Below are positions 46,725-57,921 of a stretch of 64,000 nt of DNA, one piece after another. Source of the DNA: Prochlorococcus sp. AG-363-J23 (GTDB lineage Bacteria; Cyanobacteriota; Cyanobacteriia; PCC-6307; Cyanobiaceae); assembly GCA_003280245.1 (NCBI GenBank), contig QCFN01000003.1, forward strand, positions 1-64,000, in the 5' to 3' direction. Position numbers and translations under genes: made by a program. The notes under the pieces are model-generated. The model was not told the origin of the DNA and ran no database searches. It saw nothing but the letters and a program-made list of their open reading frames with translations. Numbering within the stretch: the stretch's first letter is position 1; each line of letters opens with the position of its first letter.

Positions 46725-47648
46725 TCAGCCTAGGACGCTTTCGATCATAGATAACGCTTCTCTAAGTGGTTCCTCACCATTTAGCCAATTAGGTTGATGT
46801 TGCTTGCGGAACCAAGTCCGTTGGCGTTTTGCAAATTGTTTGGTTCTTTGGCGTGTTTTTTCAATCGCTTGGTTTTGGCTTATTTGCCCTTTAATGACTT
46901 GTAAAGCTTCTCCATATCCGATCGTTTGAAGCATTGGGAGATCTGTTCCGAACTGTTCAGCTAAGTTTCTGGTTTCTTCTATAAGGCCATTTGAATACAT
47001 CTTCTCTGTTCGTAAAGCAATTCGATTGTTGAGGTTTGCTGGGTCTAATCCTATTTCAATTAAGCGCCATGGAGGAGGATTAGTTTTTTGTTGAAGGGTC
47101 ATTGCTGCTCCGGTTGAATAAATGACCTCTAGTGCTCTTTGGGTTCTGACAAAATCATTTGGAGCTATGCGCTTAGTAGCAGCAGGGTCCGCTATTGATA
47201 GAAGCTGATAACAGAGTTTTTGCCCTAGTTGCTCTAGTTGATTTCTTAGTATTGGTTGTGGAGATACTGCAGGTGGCTGAAGCCCGAAAACAATAGATTT
47301 TAAGTACAGCCCACTACCGCCCACTAAAAATGCTATTTGATGCGATTTAAGTATTTCGTCAATTTTTTTTTCTGCGATTCTTTTAAATTCTTGAACTGTG
47401 ATTGGCTGATTTGGTTGACGTAGATCAAGAAGATGATGAAAAACTCGATTTTGTTCTTTTAGTGTTGGCTTAGCTGTTCCAATGTTCATACCGATATATA
47501 GCTGTCGAGAGTCCACGTTCACTATCTGTAGACCAAGCTTTTCTGCTAGTTCGATAGCTAATTCAGTTTTTCCACTAGCAGTTGGCCCCATAAGTGCAAT
47601 CACTAAAGGGTTGAAATGTTTTGCCTTGGGTGTGGAAACGTTTTTCAT
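46725..47648 (-). CDS. miaA: tRNA dimethylallyltransferase
   Basis: A 307-residue enzyme that adds a dimethylallyl group to A37 of tRNAs reading UNN codons. The P-loop is GPTASGKT (residues 21-28), followed by [37 protein letters not shown] and [14 protein letters not shown] near the C-terminus. Length and motifs are normal. It is divergent from gyrB, with a 155-base shared upstream region. Confidence 0.96.
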   Translation of the reverse strand: MKNVSTPKAKHFNPLVIALMGPTASGKTELAIELAEKLGLQIVNVDSRQLYIGMNIGTAKPTLKEQNRVFHHLLDLRQPNQPITVQEFKRIAEKKIDEILKSHQIAFLVGGSGLYLKSIVFGLQPPAVSPQPILRNQLEQLGQKLCYQLLSIADPAATKRIAPNDFVRTQRALEVIYSTGAAMTLQQKTNPPPWRLIEIGLDPANLNNRIALRTEKMYSNGLIEETRNLAEQFGTDLPMLQTIGYGEALQVIKGQISQNQAIEKTRQRTKQFAKRQRTWFRKQHQPNWLNGEEPLREALSMIESVLG

Positions 47649-47728
47649 GCCATTTTGTGGGATGTCTCAGCTCTTTTGAATTCGTACTTATGAGTCACAC
47701 TAAGGGTTTTCAAACATTTCAGTGGTAA

Positions 47729-49770
<2,042 letters not shown>

Positions 49771-49771
<1 letters not shown>

Positions 49772-50106
49772 TGTTTTACATGAGCTTTATTTTTCGGTGG
49801 AGTTGTCTACTTGGCTTTGCTTTGCTTGGTCCCGCAACTTTGCCGGCTGGAGGTGCTGAGATTTATCAACCGCTGATTAGAAGAAGAGAGGTAAATGAAC
49901 CTTTTTTATCTGTTCATGGGCTTTCTTTGTTTATGTTTCCATCTTCGAAGGCTCCGGCTATAGAGGTACTTCGTTGTGGAACACCTTTAAGACTTATTCA
50001 TTATTGGCCTAAAGATGATGGCTCTCATTGGTTGTATGTCCGGGCTGAACCTGGAGATGTTGGGATAACCTCAAGTTCTGCTAATCGTGGCTGGGTGAAT
50101 GTTTGA
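49771..50106 (+). CDS. Small secreted or membrane-anchored protein, SH3-like
   Basis: A 111-residue protein with a hydrophobic N-terminus (FRWSCLLGFALLGPATLPAGGA), which looks like a signal peptide or anchor, and a small remaining domain. The segments PLRLIHYWPKDDGSHWLYV and RGWVNV resemble bacterial SH3-like folds, which often bind peptidoglycan or peptides. An in-frame TTG at 49768 precedes the ATG at 49771, which shares one base with the gyrB stop, and ATG 49780 is also possible. It overlaps the crcB start by 8 bases. I cannot name the function. Confidence 0.6.
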
Positions 50107-50488
50107 TTTTTCATTGCTTGAAGTTATTCTAATTTCCCTAGGTTCGGTAGCAGGCTCTTTATTGAGATTTCAACTTACCAATTATTTTTCTCTTTTTATA
50201 TCAAGCAGGCATTGGGGAACTTTGATAATCAATCTATTAGCCTCATTTGTGTTGGGCTTATTCTTATCTATAGGGAGTAATTGTAATATTGAGAGTATAA
50301 ATCAGTCTTTATATTTATTTCTAGGCGTTGGCTTCTGTGGTGGATTGAGCACTTTTTCTTCTTTTATTGTAGAGCTTCTTACTTTGTTAAGGGCTTCTAA
50401 ATATCAGGAGTTATCGTTGCTATCAACAACATCTATATGTGGAGGATTGTTTGCTGCTTCTATTGGTTATTCTTATGCTTGTAAATAA
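50099..50488 (+). CDS. crcB: Fluoride channel subunit CrcB/FluC
   Basis: A 129-residue membrane protein with four helices that exports fluoride as a dimer. LGSVAGSLLRFQL starts helix 1, GTLIINLLASFVLG is helix 2 with its Asn, and GFCGGLSTFSSF is the signature break with the central Na+/F- residues. The next gene encodes a second, shorter copy, so the channel is likely a heterodimer. The start ATG lies within the last codons of the preceding gene, so the two may be translationally coupled. No fluoride riboswitch is evident, because the gene is internal to a transcript. Confidence 0.92.
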   Translation: MFDFSLLEVILISLGSVAGSLLRFQLTNYFSLFISSRHWGTLIINLLASFVLGLFLSIGSNCNIESINQSLYLFLGVGFCGGLSTFSSFIVELLTLLRASKYQELSLLSTTSICGGLFAASIGYSYACK

Positions 50489-50498
50489 ATAATTTATA

Positions 50499-50837
50499 AT
50501 GAAACAAACAAGAATAGATATTGCTATCCTTGCTTTAGGATGTGTCCCTGGAGCGTTTCTCCGTTGGCAATTTGATAATGACTTATTGGTTAATATACTA
50601 GGGTCTGGAATATTAGGATTGGTCTTTGGATTGTCTGTCAATACAAGGATGAATCTACTTATAGGAGTTGGATTTTGTGGGTCTTTGACTACTTTTAGTG
50701 GTTGGATGATTCAGACTTTGACTCTTATGCACAGTGGTGAGTTTTTGAATGCATTCTTCTTGATATTTTGGAGTATTGGGCTGGGGTTAATTGCCGCAGC
50801 CCTTGGTTTTTCTGTTGGAAGAGGACTAGCTAGCTAG
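50499..50837 (+). CDS. crcB2: Second fluoride channel subunit CrcB/FluC
   Basis: A 112-residue paralogue of the gene just upstream. LGCVPGAFLRWQF, NILGSGILGLVFG and GFCGSLTTFSGWMIQ match helices 1, 2 and 3 of the family. It is separated by 10 bases from the first copy and overlaps the convergent gpx gene by 12 bases. Paired short CrcB genes are known to form one channel of two different subunits, which is the likely case here. Confidence 0.9.
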   Translation: MKQTRIDIAILALGCVPGAFLRWQFDNDLLVNILGSGILGLVFGLSVNTRMNLLIGVGFCGSLTTFSGWMIQTLTLMHSGEFLNAFFLIFWSIGLGLIAAALGFSVGRGLAS

Positions 50838-51305
50838 AGCCGCTTCTATAGCTTCTGTGAGTTCCTGACTCGATGGTTCGATGGCGCTCTTGAAGCGATG
50901 GAGGACTGAGCCATCTTTCCCGATAAGGAATTTCTCAAAGTTCCAGCTGACATCGCCAGCAGGTTCAGCTTGATTAAGGGTGGTATATGGCTCAGTGGTG
51001 CTTCCTGCTGCATGAACTTTGTCAAATAGCTCAAAAGTTGCACCGTAAGTTGTGGTGCAAAATTCTTGGATTTCTTCTAATGATCCTGGTTCTTGAGATC
51101 CAAAATCATTACATGGAAAACCAAGTACTAGAAATCCTTTCTCTCCATAATTTTCTTGAAGTTTTTGAAGGCCTGCATATTGCTTGGTGAACCCGCAGCG
51201 GCTTGCGACATTCACAATTAAAAGGACGTTCCCTTTGTATTGATTCAATTGCTTGCTTTTGCCTTCAGGTGTGCGAACAATCACAGTGCTGACATTGACG
51301 GTCAT
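50826..51305 (-). CDS. Glutathione peroxidase-family thiol peroxidase
   Basis: A 159-residue thioredoxin-fold peroxidase that reduces peroxides in the cytoplasm. The catalytic position is Cys (ASRCGFTKQ), not selenocysteine, with the Gln in FGSQEPG and Trp in SWNFEKFL completing the triad. NVLLIVNVASRC and GFPCNDFG are typical; the second Cys suggests thioredoxin rather than glutathione as reductant, as in most bacterial forms. It converges on crcB2 with a 12-base overlap. Confidence 0.93.
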   Translation of the reverse strand: MTVNVSTVIVRTPEGKSKQLNQYKGNVLLIVNVASRCGFTKQYAGLQKLQENYGEKGFLVLGFPCNDFGSQEPGSLEEIQEFCTTTYGATFELFDKVHAAGSTTEPYTTLNQAEPAGDVSWNFEKFLIGKDGSVLHRFKSAIEPSSQELTEAIEAALAS

Positions 51306-51383
51306 AGTTGATATTGAACTGTTGAGAACAGACCATAGCTAGAAGCCTTAGCAATAAACTGTTCAAGCCCTCAAGGTCTGTCG

Positions 51384-52808
51384 ATGAATGAGACAACTGG
51401 GGCAGGATCAGGTTCTACTAAGCCTGTAGTAACTGGCTCTCAATTTGCTGATGGAATAGCACATCAGTTGCAGACATTGCTTTCTGCGGGCAACTATGAC
51501 GCGGTAAAGATTTTGCTTGATCCTGTACAACCTGTTGATATTGCCGACGCTATTGGATTCTTGCCACGCACGTTGCAAGCATTAGCTTTTCGGTTGCTAA
51601 GAAAAGATGAGGCAATTGAGGTTTATGAATACCTTGACCCTCCAGTGCAGCAAAGTTTGCTGGATAAACTTAGATCTAGTGAGGTTTTGGAATTAGTTGA
51701 GGAGATGTCCCCTGATGACAGGGTGCATCTCTTTGATGAGTTGCCGGCAAAGGTTGTTAGACGTTTGCTGGCGCAATTAAGTGCTTCTGAGCGAACAGTT
51801 ACTGCTCAACTGCTGGGGTATGAGCAGGAAACAGCGGGTCGTTTAATGACTACTGAGTTTATTGATTTAAAGGAATTTCATAGTGCAGCGCAGGCTTTAT
51901 CGATAGTTAGGCGAAGGGCAACAGAAACAGAAACTATTTATAGCCTTTATGTCACAGATGCTGAGAGGCATCTGACGGGGATTCTTTCATTGCGTGACCT
52001 TGTAACTGCGGCACCTGAGGATTGCATTGGTGATGTGATGACTAGGGATGTCGTAAATGTCAGAACTGATACTGATCAAGAGGAAGTTGCTAGAGCTATT
52101 CAGCGATATGACTTTTTGGCTGTACCTGTTGTTGATAGAGAGCAGCGATTAGTGGGAATAGTGACCGTTGATGATGTGATCGATGTCATTGAACAAGAGG
52201 CAACTCGTGACATTTATGCCGCTGGAGCTGTACAGGCCGGGGATGAAGATGATTATTTCCAGAGCAATTTATTTATTGTTGCGAGGCGACGGGTTGTTTG
52301 GTTGGCAGTGTTGGTAGTTGCTAATGCATTTACTACTCAAGTGATTGCTATGAATGATGTTGTGCTTCAGCAGGTTGTCCTTTTGGCCGCGTTTATACCT
52401 TTATTGATAGGAACTGGCGGGAATGTTGGAGCTCAAAGTTCAACCGTCGTAATAAGAGGACTTAGCACCCAACGTATACAGGCCTTGGGGCCTATGAAGG
52501 CTGTGTTTCGCGAGGCTATTGCAGGGGCTTTGCTTGGGTTGCTGATGTTGCTCTTTGTTGTCCCTTTCGCATGGTGGAGAGGAGAGGGCCCTCTTGTAGG
52601 AGCTGCTGTTGGCATCAGTCTTTTAGCAATTACAACCTTGGCAGCTACTGCTGGAGCGGCTTTACCTCTTCTTTTTGACAAGATGGGACTCGATCCTGCG
52701 TTGATGTCTGCTCCATTTATTACCACTGCGACTGATGTTGCTGGAGTATTGATTTATTTGCGAACAGCCTCTTGGCTATTAGTCCATATTCATGGCTTTA
52801 GTGCCTAA
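51384..52808 (+). CDS. mgtE: Magnesium transporter MgtE
   Basis: A 474-residue Mg2+ channel. The N-domain of MgtE helices (PVQPVDIADAIGFLP, LDPPVQQSLLDKLRSSEVLELVEEMSPDDRVHLFDELP) is followed by two CBS domains (about residues 155-275), which gate on Mg2+. Five membrane helices follow (about 305-465) with GTGGNVGAQSSTVVIRGL, the family pore motif. It is a single gene between gpx (divergent) and the sigma-factor gene 74 bases downstream. Confidence 0.95.
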   Translation: MNETTGAGSGSTKPVVTGSQFADGIAHQLQTLLSAGNYDAVKILLDPVQPVDIADAIGFLPRTLQALAFRLLRKDEAIEVYEYLDPPVQQSLLDKLRSSEVLELVEEMSPDDRVHLFDELPAKVVRRLLAQLSASERTVTAQLLGYEQETAGRLMTTEFIDLKEFHSAAQALSIVRRRATETETIYSLYVTDAERHLTGILSLRDLVTAAPEDCIGDVMTRDVVNVRTDTDQEEVARAIQRYDFLAVPVVDREQRLVGIVTVDDVIDVIEQEATRDIYAAGAVQAGDEDDYFQSNLFIVARRRVVWLAVLVVANAFTTQVIAMNDVVLQQVVLLAAFIPLLIGTGGNVGAQSSTVVIRGLSTQRIQALGPMKAVFREAIAGALLGLLMLLFVVPFAWWRGEGPLVGAAVGISLLAITTLAATAGAALPLLFDKMGLDPALMSAPFITTATDVAGVLIYLRTASWLLVHIHGFSA

Positions 52809-52853
52809 TGGTGAATTGACTCAAAAGGGTAGACGCTTAACACTTCTTAGCAG

Positions 52854-52859
52854 TATACT
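52854..52859 (+). promoter_or_regulatory. Candidate -10 box of the sigma-factor gene
   Basis: TATACT lies 23 bases before the ATG at 52883, which gives a very short leader. A TTGACT at 52816-52821 is too far upstream to be its -35, so this is a -10-only promoter guess. Confidence 0.3.
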
Positions 52860-52882
52860 TAACAAACCTTAATTTTCTTGAG

Positions 52883-53890
52883 ATGTCGACAGCTGTTGTT
52901 TTGCCTCCTGTTGATTTAGGTAATTCAAAGCCAGTATTTCGTTTAGGCTTAGATCTCGATCTAGTTAGCTCCTATCTCAAGGACATTGGTCGTGTTCCTC
53001 TTCTGACCAATGAAGAAGAAATTACTTTGGGTCGCCAGGTTCAAGATTTAATTTCGATTGAAGCTTTAGAGGCTGAACTTGCAAGCAAAATGGGTGCCAA
53101 CCCAACGTCAGAGCAATTATCAAAAGAGCTTGGTTTGACTAAGTTGGAATTGAAGCGAAAGCGTAAATGTGGTGCTAGAGCCAAAGAACGTATGGTTGCG
53201 GCAAATCTTCGTTTAGTTGTCAGTGTGGCCAAGAAATATACGAAAAGAAATATGGAGCTTTTGGATTTGATTCAAGAAGGAACTCTAGGCTTAGTACGTG
53301 GAGTAGAAAAGTTTGATCCCACTAGAGGCTATAAGTTTTCTACTTATGCGTATTGGTGGATTAGGCAGGGAATTACACGAGCAATTGCCGAGAAAAGCAG
53401 AACAATTAGGTTGCCAATTCATATTACTGAGGTACTAAATAAACTTAAAAAAGGACAAAGAGAACTGAGTCAGAAATTATCTAGAACCCCAACAGTTCAG
53501 GAGTTATCTGAATATTTGGATTTACCGCAGGAGGAAGTAAAGGATGTTATGTCACGCGCATCACAACCAGTAAGCTTGCAAATGAAAGTTGGCGATTCTG
53601 ATGACACCATTTTGATGGATTTATTTGTTGGCTCTGATTTAATGCCAAGTGAAAAACTTGAAGCTAATTTGATGAAGGAAGCTATACATAGATTGCTAGA
53701 TAAATTACCTGATATGCAAGCTCAAGTAATGCGCATGAGATATGGTATTGATGGTCAAGATCCTATGACTCTTACAGGAATTGGTCGGATTCTAGGAATT
53801 AGTCGTGATCGTGTAAGAAAGCTTGAAAGAGATGGACTTATTGCATTGAAAAATAATGGCCAAGCAGTTGAAAATTATTTAGCATCTTGA
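52883..53890 (+). CDS. RNA polymerase sigma factor, group 2 (RpoD-like)
   Basis: A 335-residue sigma-70 family protein. Region 1.2 (LDLVSSYLKDIGRVPLLTNEEE), region 2 (ERMVAANLRLVVSVAKKY, LDLIQEGTLGL, GYKFSTYAYWWIRQGI), region 3 (IRLPIHITEVLNKL) and region 4 (QVMRMRYGIDG, TLTGIGRILGISRDRVRKLE) are all present. Region 1.1 and its acidic tail are absent, so this is a group-2 nonessential sigma rather than the main RpoD. It overlaps the convergent hydrolase by 16 bases. Confidence 0.93.
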   Translation: MSTAVVLPPVDLGNSKPVFRLGLDLDLVSSYLKDIGRVPLLTNEEEITLGRQVQDLISIEALEAELASKMGANPTSEQLSKELGLTKLELKRKRKCGARAKERMVAANLRLVVSVAKKYTKRNMELLDLIQEGTLGLVRGVEKFDPTRGYKFSTYAYWWIRQGITRAIAEKSRTIRLPIHITEVLNKLKKGQRELSQKLSRTPTVQELSEYLDLPQEEVKDVMSRASQPVSLQMKVGDSDDTILMDLFVGSDLMPSEKLEANLMKEAIHRLLDKLPDMQAQVMRMRYGIDGQDPMTLTGIGRILGISRDRVRKLERDGLIALKNNGQAVENYLAS

Positions 53891-54792
53891 ATAATTTTAA
53901 TTAATACTTCATTTACTTTTTCAGGTGATTCGTCATGTGGACAGTGACCTGCCTTAGGTATAATATTAAGTGAACGAATGCACTGTATTGAATTAGCCCA
54001 TTCTTGCGCTTCTTCTAATGGTTCCCAAGGATCACATTCGCCCCATATTAAATTTACTGGTATGTCTAAAGTAGACATTAAATCTGGCGCTAGATGATCA
54101 TCAAATAAATTAATAAATCCTCGAAAAGCTTCTGATGCGCCTGGTCGCTGGCTAGGTTTTTGTAGTATATTAATTAATGAGTCATCAACATTATTCCCAG
54201 TTGGATAAGCTTTTTTAAGGACTTGGCGAATTACACTTGGCTGAGCAGCATTACGAAAAAGGCTTTTGCTTAACCATCTGTTCCTGACTAAGGATTTGAG
54301 ATAAGGTCTAGTCCAATGCATCCATTTTGGCTGTTGAATCAACCTTTTATCATCCATTTGGCGCTGAGCACAGTTTATTAAGGTGACTCCAATACAATTT
54401 TCTTGAAGAAGATGAGCCGCTTTTAATGAAACAACCCCACCGATGGAATTACCGATAAGAAGAACAGGCTTTTTAACGACTTCTATGCAAAAATCTGCAA
54501 GTTGACTTCCCCATGAATCAAAGCAGTAAATAAAATTATTTGTTTCTTTATCTTCATCGATTAGCCTGGATTCTGGTTGACTACTTTCACCAAATCCTAT
54601 GAGATCTATCGCATAGCAGGGAATTGATTGTGCAAGTATTAATTGATTATTTCTCCAATGCTCTTTACAAGCTCCGAAACCATGAACTAGAACTGTAGAA
54701 AAGTGATTAGTTGAATTCTTTTCAGAAATAGCTTGATTCCATGCAACATTCCAAGATTGCCACTGCCACAGATTTGCTTGTATAAAAGTCAC
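53875..54792 (-). CDS. Alpha/beta-fold hydrolase
   Basis: A 305-residue hydrolase. VLVHGFGACKEHW forms the oxyanion region, GNSIGG carries the nucleophile Ser, WGECDPW the Asp and AGHCPH the His, so the triad looks complete. The substrate cannot be named; picocyanobacteria have several such hydrolases, some tied to pigment or lipid metabolism. The start is GTG. It is 5 bases downstream of the glycosyltransferase at 54798, on the same strand, and its end overlaps the sigma gene by 16 bases. Confidence 0.85.
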   Translation of the reverse strand: MTFIQANLWQWQSWNVAWNQAISEKNSTNHFSTVLVHGFGACKEHWRNNQLILAQSIPCYAIDLIGFGESSQPESRLIDEDKETNNFIYCFDSWGSQLADFCIEVVKKPVLLIGNSIGGVVSLKAAHLLQENCIGVTLINCAQRQMDDKRLIQQPKWMHWTRPYLKSLVRNRWLSKSLFRNAAQPSVIRQVLKKAYPTGNNVDDSLINILQKPSQRPGASEAFRGFINLFDDHLAPDLMSTLDIPVNLIWGECDPWEPLEEAQEWANSIQCIRSLNIIPKAGHCPHDESPEKVNEVLIKIIQDAK

Positions 54793-54797
54793 GATGC

Positions 54798-55568
54798 TTA
54801 TTTATTGTTGTTGGGAATGGGTTGATAGGGAAGAATGGCTTGATTTTGTCCTGTAGGGAAAGAGCTACTACTTCTAAAAGTGTTGATGTCATTATTTAAA
54901 TATTGTTTCAGAGGTTCCTTAAGCTCAGAATCTACTCGGCCATGAATGATTTTTACACATATGCCAGGGCCAACTAGCCACGGTTTAGGAGTTCTTAAAT
55001 TATATTCTGGTGGCAAGACCCAACTTCTAAGATTTAATTTTTTGCTGGCCCACCATAGAGCTGATCTAAGGGATGCTTGATCAAATGAAACCTCGGCTAA
55101 GTCATAAGTAACTAGCCATCGTTTTATCAATGCCTTGACTCTGCGTGAACGTCTCAGACCTAAAACACCACTATTTATTTCACAGAAACCTTCTGGAACT
55201 GAAGGATCTTTCCATTGGCACCAACGAACGGGGGCATGACATCCTACAAAATCTAATTGATGTAAAATCGCAAAAATATCATCTATTGGTTGTATTAATT
55301 CCAAGTCAGTATCTAGGAAGAGAGTGTATTTAAAAGGAAGTTGGATGAGAGGTTCTATCTTATCGCGATAACTTTTTTGTGGATATGGATGTTGGAGAAC
55401 TTGATCAAAGATATTTAATGGAACCGAGTTGGGTTTGTCTGTTACCAAAACTATTGGTCGCCCATTAATAAATGGTCGTAATAGAGGTGCACAAGTAATT
55501 GCCTCTGAACGATACTTTTCTCCAGTTCCAATGAGAAGGATACCTTCTTCGTGATTCATGGGCTTCAT
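54798..55568 (-). CDS. Putative GT-A glycosyltransferase with a DTD motif
   Basis: A 256-residue protein that resembles nucleotide-diphospho-sugar transferases: ILLIGTGEKYRSEA at the start, FLDTDLELIQP with an Asp-Thr-Asp metal motif (about residues 90-95), then FCEINSGVLGLRRS. The last 15 residues are Asn-rich. Met7 at 55568 overlaps the upstream TGA by 4 bases (ATGA), so I prefer it to the ATG at 55586. It follows the family-4 glycosyltransferase gene; substrate unknown. Confidence 0.62.
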   Translation of the reverse strand: MKPMNHEEGILLIGTGEKYRSEAITCAPLLRPFINGRPIVLVTDKPNSVPLNIFDQVLQHPYPQKSYRDKIEPLIQLPFKYTLFLDTDLELIQPIDDIFAILHQLDFVGCHAPVRWCQWKDPSVPEGFCEINSGVLGLRRSRRVKALIKRWLVTYDLAEVSFDQASLRSALWWASKKLNLRSWVLPPEYNLRTPKPWLVGPGICVKIIHGRVDSELKEPLKQYLNNDINTFRSSSSFPTGQNQAILPYQPIPNNNK

Positions 55569-56587
55569 GAAATTTGAGCTTCCCATTTTTCAAGGGCTGA
55601 TTGTATAGAGGATTTCATTGCTTTCATCGAGTATTTCTCTCGAATAATTTTTGATGTTTTAACAAGAGATTGTATTAGAACATCTTGGTTGACATTAAGA
55701 TATTCATTTAACTCATGACATGATTTTATAAATTTAAGCGAGTCACCAAAATCAATTTCTTTCCCAGATTTGTTATGTATTGCTATATCTAAGATTTCCC
55801 TCCCTCCTAGCCCTGAATAGCCTATTAAATAACAGCCACAAGCAGCTGCTTCAGCAAGTGGCAGCCCAAATCCCTCTGGATGTCCAAATGATAGAAAGAT
55901 AGTAGAACTTTGAAGTGATCTTGCTACTTCTTCGTGAGAGACTCTGTCTAATACTAAAATTTGCCATTTCTCATTTTTAAACCATTCTTTTGTTTGAAGG
56001 GACTCGATAATAACTTCTGAATGTTTTCTATTTTTGCGAGACATGCATGTTATTATTTTCTTTTTCCTATTGCTTATTTGAAAGAGATCGGTTTCAATCC
56101 CATTAATTAGCCTACTTATTTTACTTGCTTCAATGCCTATAACTTCTTTTAAATATTCTTCGTCATACCTTGAAACGCATATAGTGTGAAAGATCTCCTT
56201 TTGCTTATATAAGGATATAACTTCTTTTGGTGAGGGAAAATTGGGCATATTTTCATTACCAAAACTATATGAAGCATTTTGATTAAATATAATTTTACGT
56301 AAGCCTATTAAATAGTTTGGTAGAAAGTTCAGAAAAGTTTCAGGCATTATAATTATATCTTTAGAAGGCTTGAGGCTTTTTTTGTCTGCTATGAAGTCGT
56401 TTAATGAGATAGTTTTAACATTACTTTTAAACCATCCTGGATGAAATGATTTACTTTCTTGAATAATAGTTGTTTTCCGGCCAAGATCTTCTAGTACTTC
56501 TGCAAGACGATGGATTTGCTTGACACCCCCTATCGGAGTATGTTTGTCGCTGTGGAGGGCAATCCAGTAGTTGAAAGATCGTTTCAT
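55565..56587 (-). CDS. Family-4 glycosyltransferase
   Basis: A 340-residue GT-B enzyme. HTPIGGVKQIHRLAEVLEDLG is the N-terminal acceptor-side loop, ICVSRYDEEYL and LINGIETDLFQ the hinge, and FGHPEGFGLPLAEAAACGCYLIGYSGLGGREI the donor-binding EX7E-type segment. It is the first gene of a three-gene minus-strand unit with the DTD-type transferase and the hydrolase. The shared upstream region with mutY is 182 bases. Its sugar product is unknown. Confidence 0.82.
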   Translation of the reverse strand: MKRSFNYWIALHSDKHTPIGGVKQIHRLAEVLEDLGRKTTIIQESKSFHPGWFKSNVKTISLNDFIADKKSLKPSKDIIIMPETFLNFLPNYLIGLRKIIFNQNASYSFGNENMPNFPSPKEVISLYKQKEIFHTICVSRYDEEYLKEVIGIEASKISRLINGIETDLFQISNRKKKIITCMSRKNRKHSEVIIESLQTKEWFKNEKWQILVLDRVSHEEVARSLQSSTIFLSFGHPEGFGLPLAEAAACGCYLIGYSGLGGREILDIAIHNKSGKEIDFGDSLKFIKSCHELNEYLNVNQDVLIQSLVKTSKIIREKYSMKAMKSSIQSALEKWEAQIS

Positions 56588-56769
56588 GGAAACATTATCT
56601 CCTGTCTAAGCTCCTCTAGTAGGGTATTTAACTAGATTTTTCGGTATTTGCTCTTTATTGATAATTTTCATGAGATCTTTTTGAGAAATCCTTATATGTT
56701 ACTTTTTTTCTGAGAGAGTCATATTAACTTACTGGATTATATATCGAGATCAAACTTCCAATTGCTCTT

Positions 56770-57864
56770 TTGAGGATCACCTTAATTGATTGGTGGAACT
56801 CACATGGCCGATTCGATATACCCTGGAAAAAAAATGAATTTGGAAAGCTGCCTTTGCCAGGGCAGAGTTTAGACCCTTATGGAATATGGGTTGCAGAAGT
56901 GATGCTTCAGCAGACTCAATTGAAGGTCATGTTGCCCTTTTGGAAGAGATGGATGAATGTTTTCCCATCTCTTGAAGTTCTCGCAAGTAGCACCGATCAA
57001 TCGGTGTTAATCACTTGGCAGGGTCTTGGCTATTACTTAAGAGCTAGAAGAATGCTTGTAGCGTCTCATTATTTGCTTAAAGCTGGTTGGCCCCGCACGC
57101 TTGAAGGGTGGTTGCAAGTACCAGGAATTGGATTAACCACAGCCGGAAGCATTTTATCTTCAGCTTTTGATCTTCCTTTTCCAATCTTGGATGGAAATGT
57201 AAAAAGAGTGTTGGCTAGGATGATTGCCTTTGAAGAGCCTCCGTCTAGCCAAATTAAGCTTTTTTGGAAATTAAGTGAAGCGTTATTGGATGTAGATCAA
57301 CCTAGAAACTTTAATCAAGCACTTATGGATCTAGGAGCAACCTTATGTAAGCCAAAAAATCCAAAGTGTTACTCATGTCCTTGGCGTAATCATTGCATTG
57401 CTTATTCTTTAGGGAAAGTTCACCATTATCCTGTTAGGCCAATGTCAAAGCCTTTGCCTTTTGAAGTCATAGGAGTTGGAGTTGTTTTAAACCCTCTAGG
57501 CAAGGTTGTTATAGATCAGAGAAAGAATGAAGGACCTTTAGGAGGTTTGTGGGAATTTCCAGGAGGGAAGCAAGAAAAGGGTGAAACAATTAAATCAACG
57601 ATTTTGAGAGAAATTAAGGAGGAATTAGGAATTACAGTATCCGTTGAAGACGAATTAATTACCTTTGATCATTCCTATACTCATAAACGGCTTCGCTTTG
57701 TTGTTCATATCTGTAATTTTTTAGGAGGCGAGCCTCGTCCATTGGCTTCACAAGAGGTACGATGGGTTTTAATCGAAGAGTTAAGTAATTATCCTTTTCC
57801 CGCAGCCAATGCAAAAATTATATCTACTTTGAAGGAATACATCTATTCTAAAGGTAGGGAATAA
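56770..57864 (+). CDS. mutY: A/G-specific adenine glycosylase with an intact Nudix domain
   Basis: A 364-residue base-excision enzyme that removes A opposite 8-oxoG. The catalytic Glu lies in WVAEVMLQQTQ, the helix-hairpin-helix is VPGIGLTTAGSIL, LDGNVKRVLAR holds the catalytic Asp, and the iron-sulfur Cys pattern C-x6-C-x2-C-x5-C is complete. Residues of about 235-355 are a Nudix domain that matches the consensus GX5EX7REUXEEXGU exactly (GGKQEKGE to EELGI). In E. coli MutY the same domain has lost these catalytic residues. The start is TTG; no upstream in-frame ATG exists. Confidence 0.92.
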   Translation: MRITLIDWWNSHGRFDIPWKKNEFGKLPLPGQSLDPYGIWVAEVMLQQTQLKVMLPFWKRWMNVFPSLEVLASSTDQSVLITWQGLGYYLRARRMLVASHYLLKAGWPRTLEGWLQVPGIGLTTAGSILSSAFDLPFPILDGNVKRVLARMIAFEEPPSSQIKLFWKLSEALLDVDQPRNFNQALMDLGATLCKPKNPKCYSCPWRNHCIAYSLGKVHHYPVRPMSKPLPFEVIGVGVVLNPLGKVVIDQRKNEGPLGGLWEFPGGKQEKGETIKSTILREIKEELGITVSVEDELITFDHSYTHKRLRFVVHICNFLGGEPRPLASQEVRWVLIEELSNYPFPAANAKIISTLKEYIYSKGRE

Positions 57865-57921
57865 ATTATTAACCAAAATTTAAATAGCATTTTTTCTTTT
57901 TCTTCACTTTGGTCTTGAATT

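Noticed and set aside
50826..51305. Selenocysteine in the glutathione peroxidase
   Set aside because: The catalytic codon is TGC for Cys (ASRCGFTK), with no in-frame TGA.
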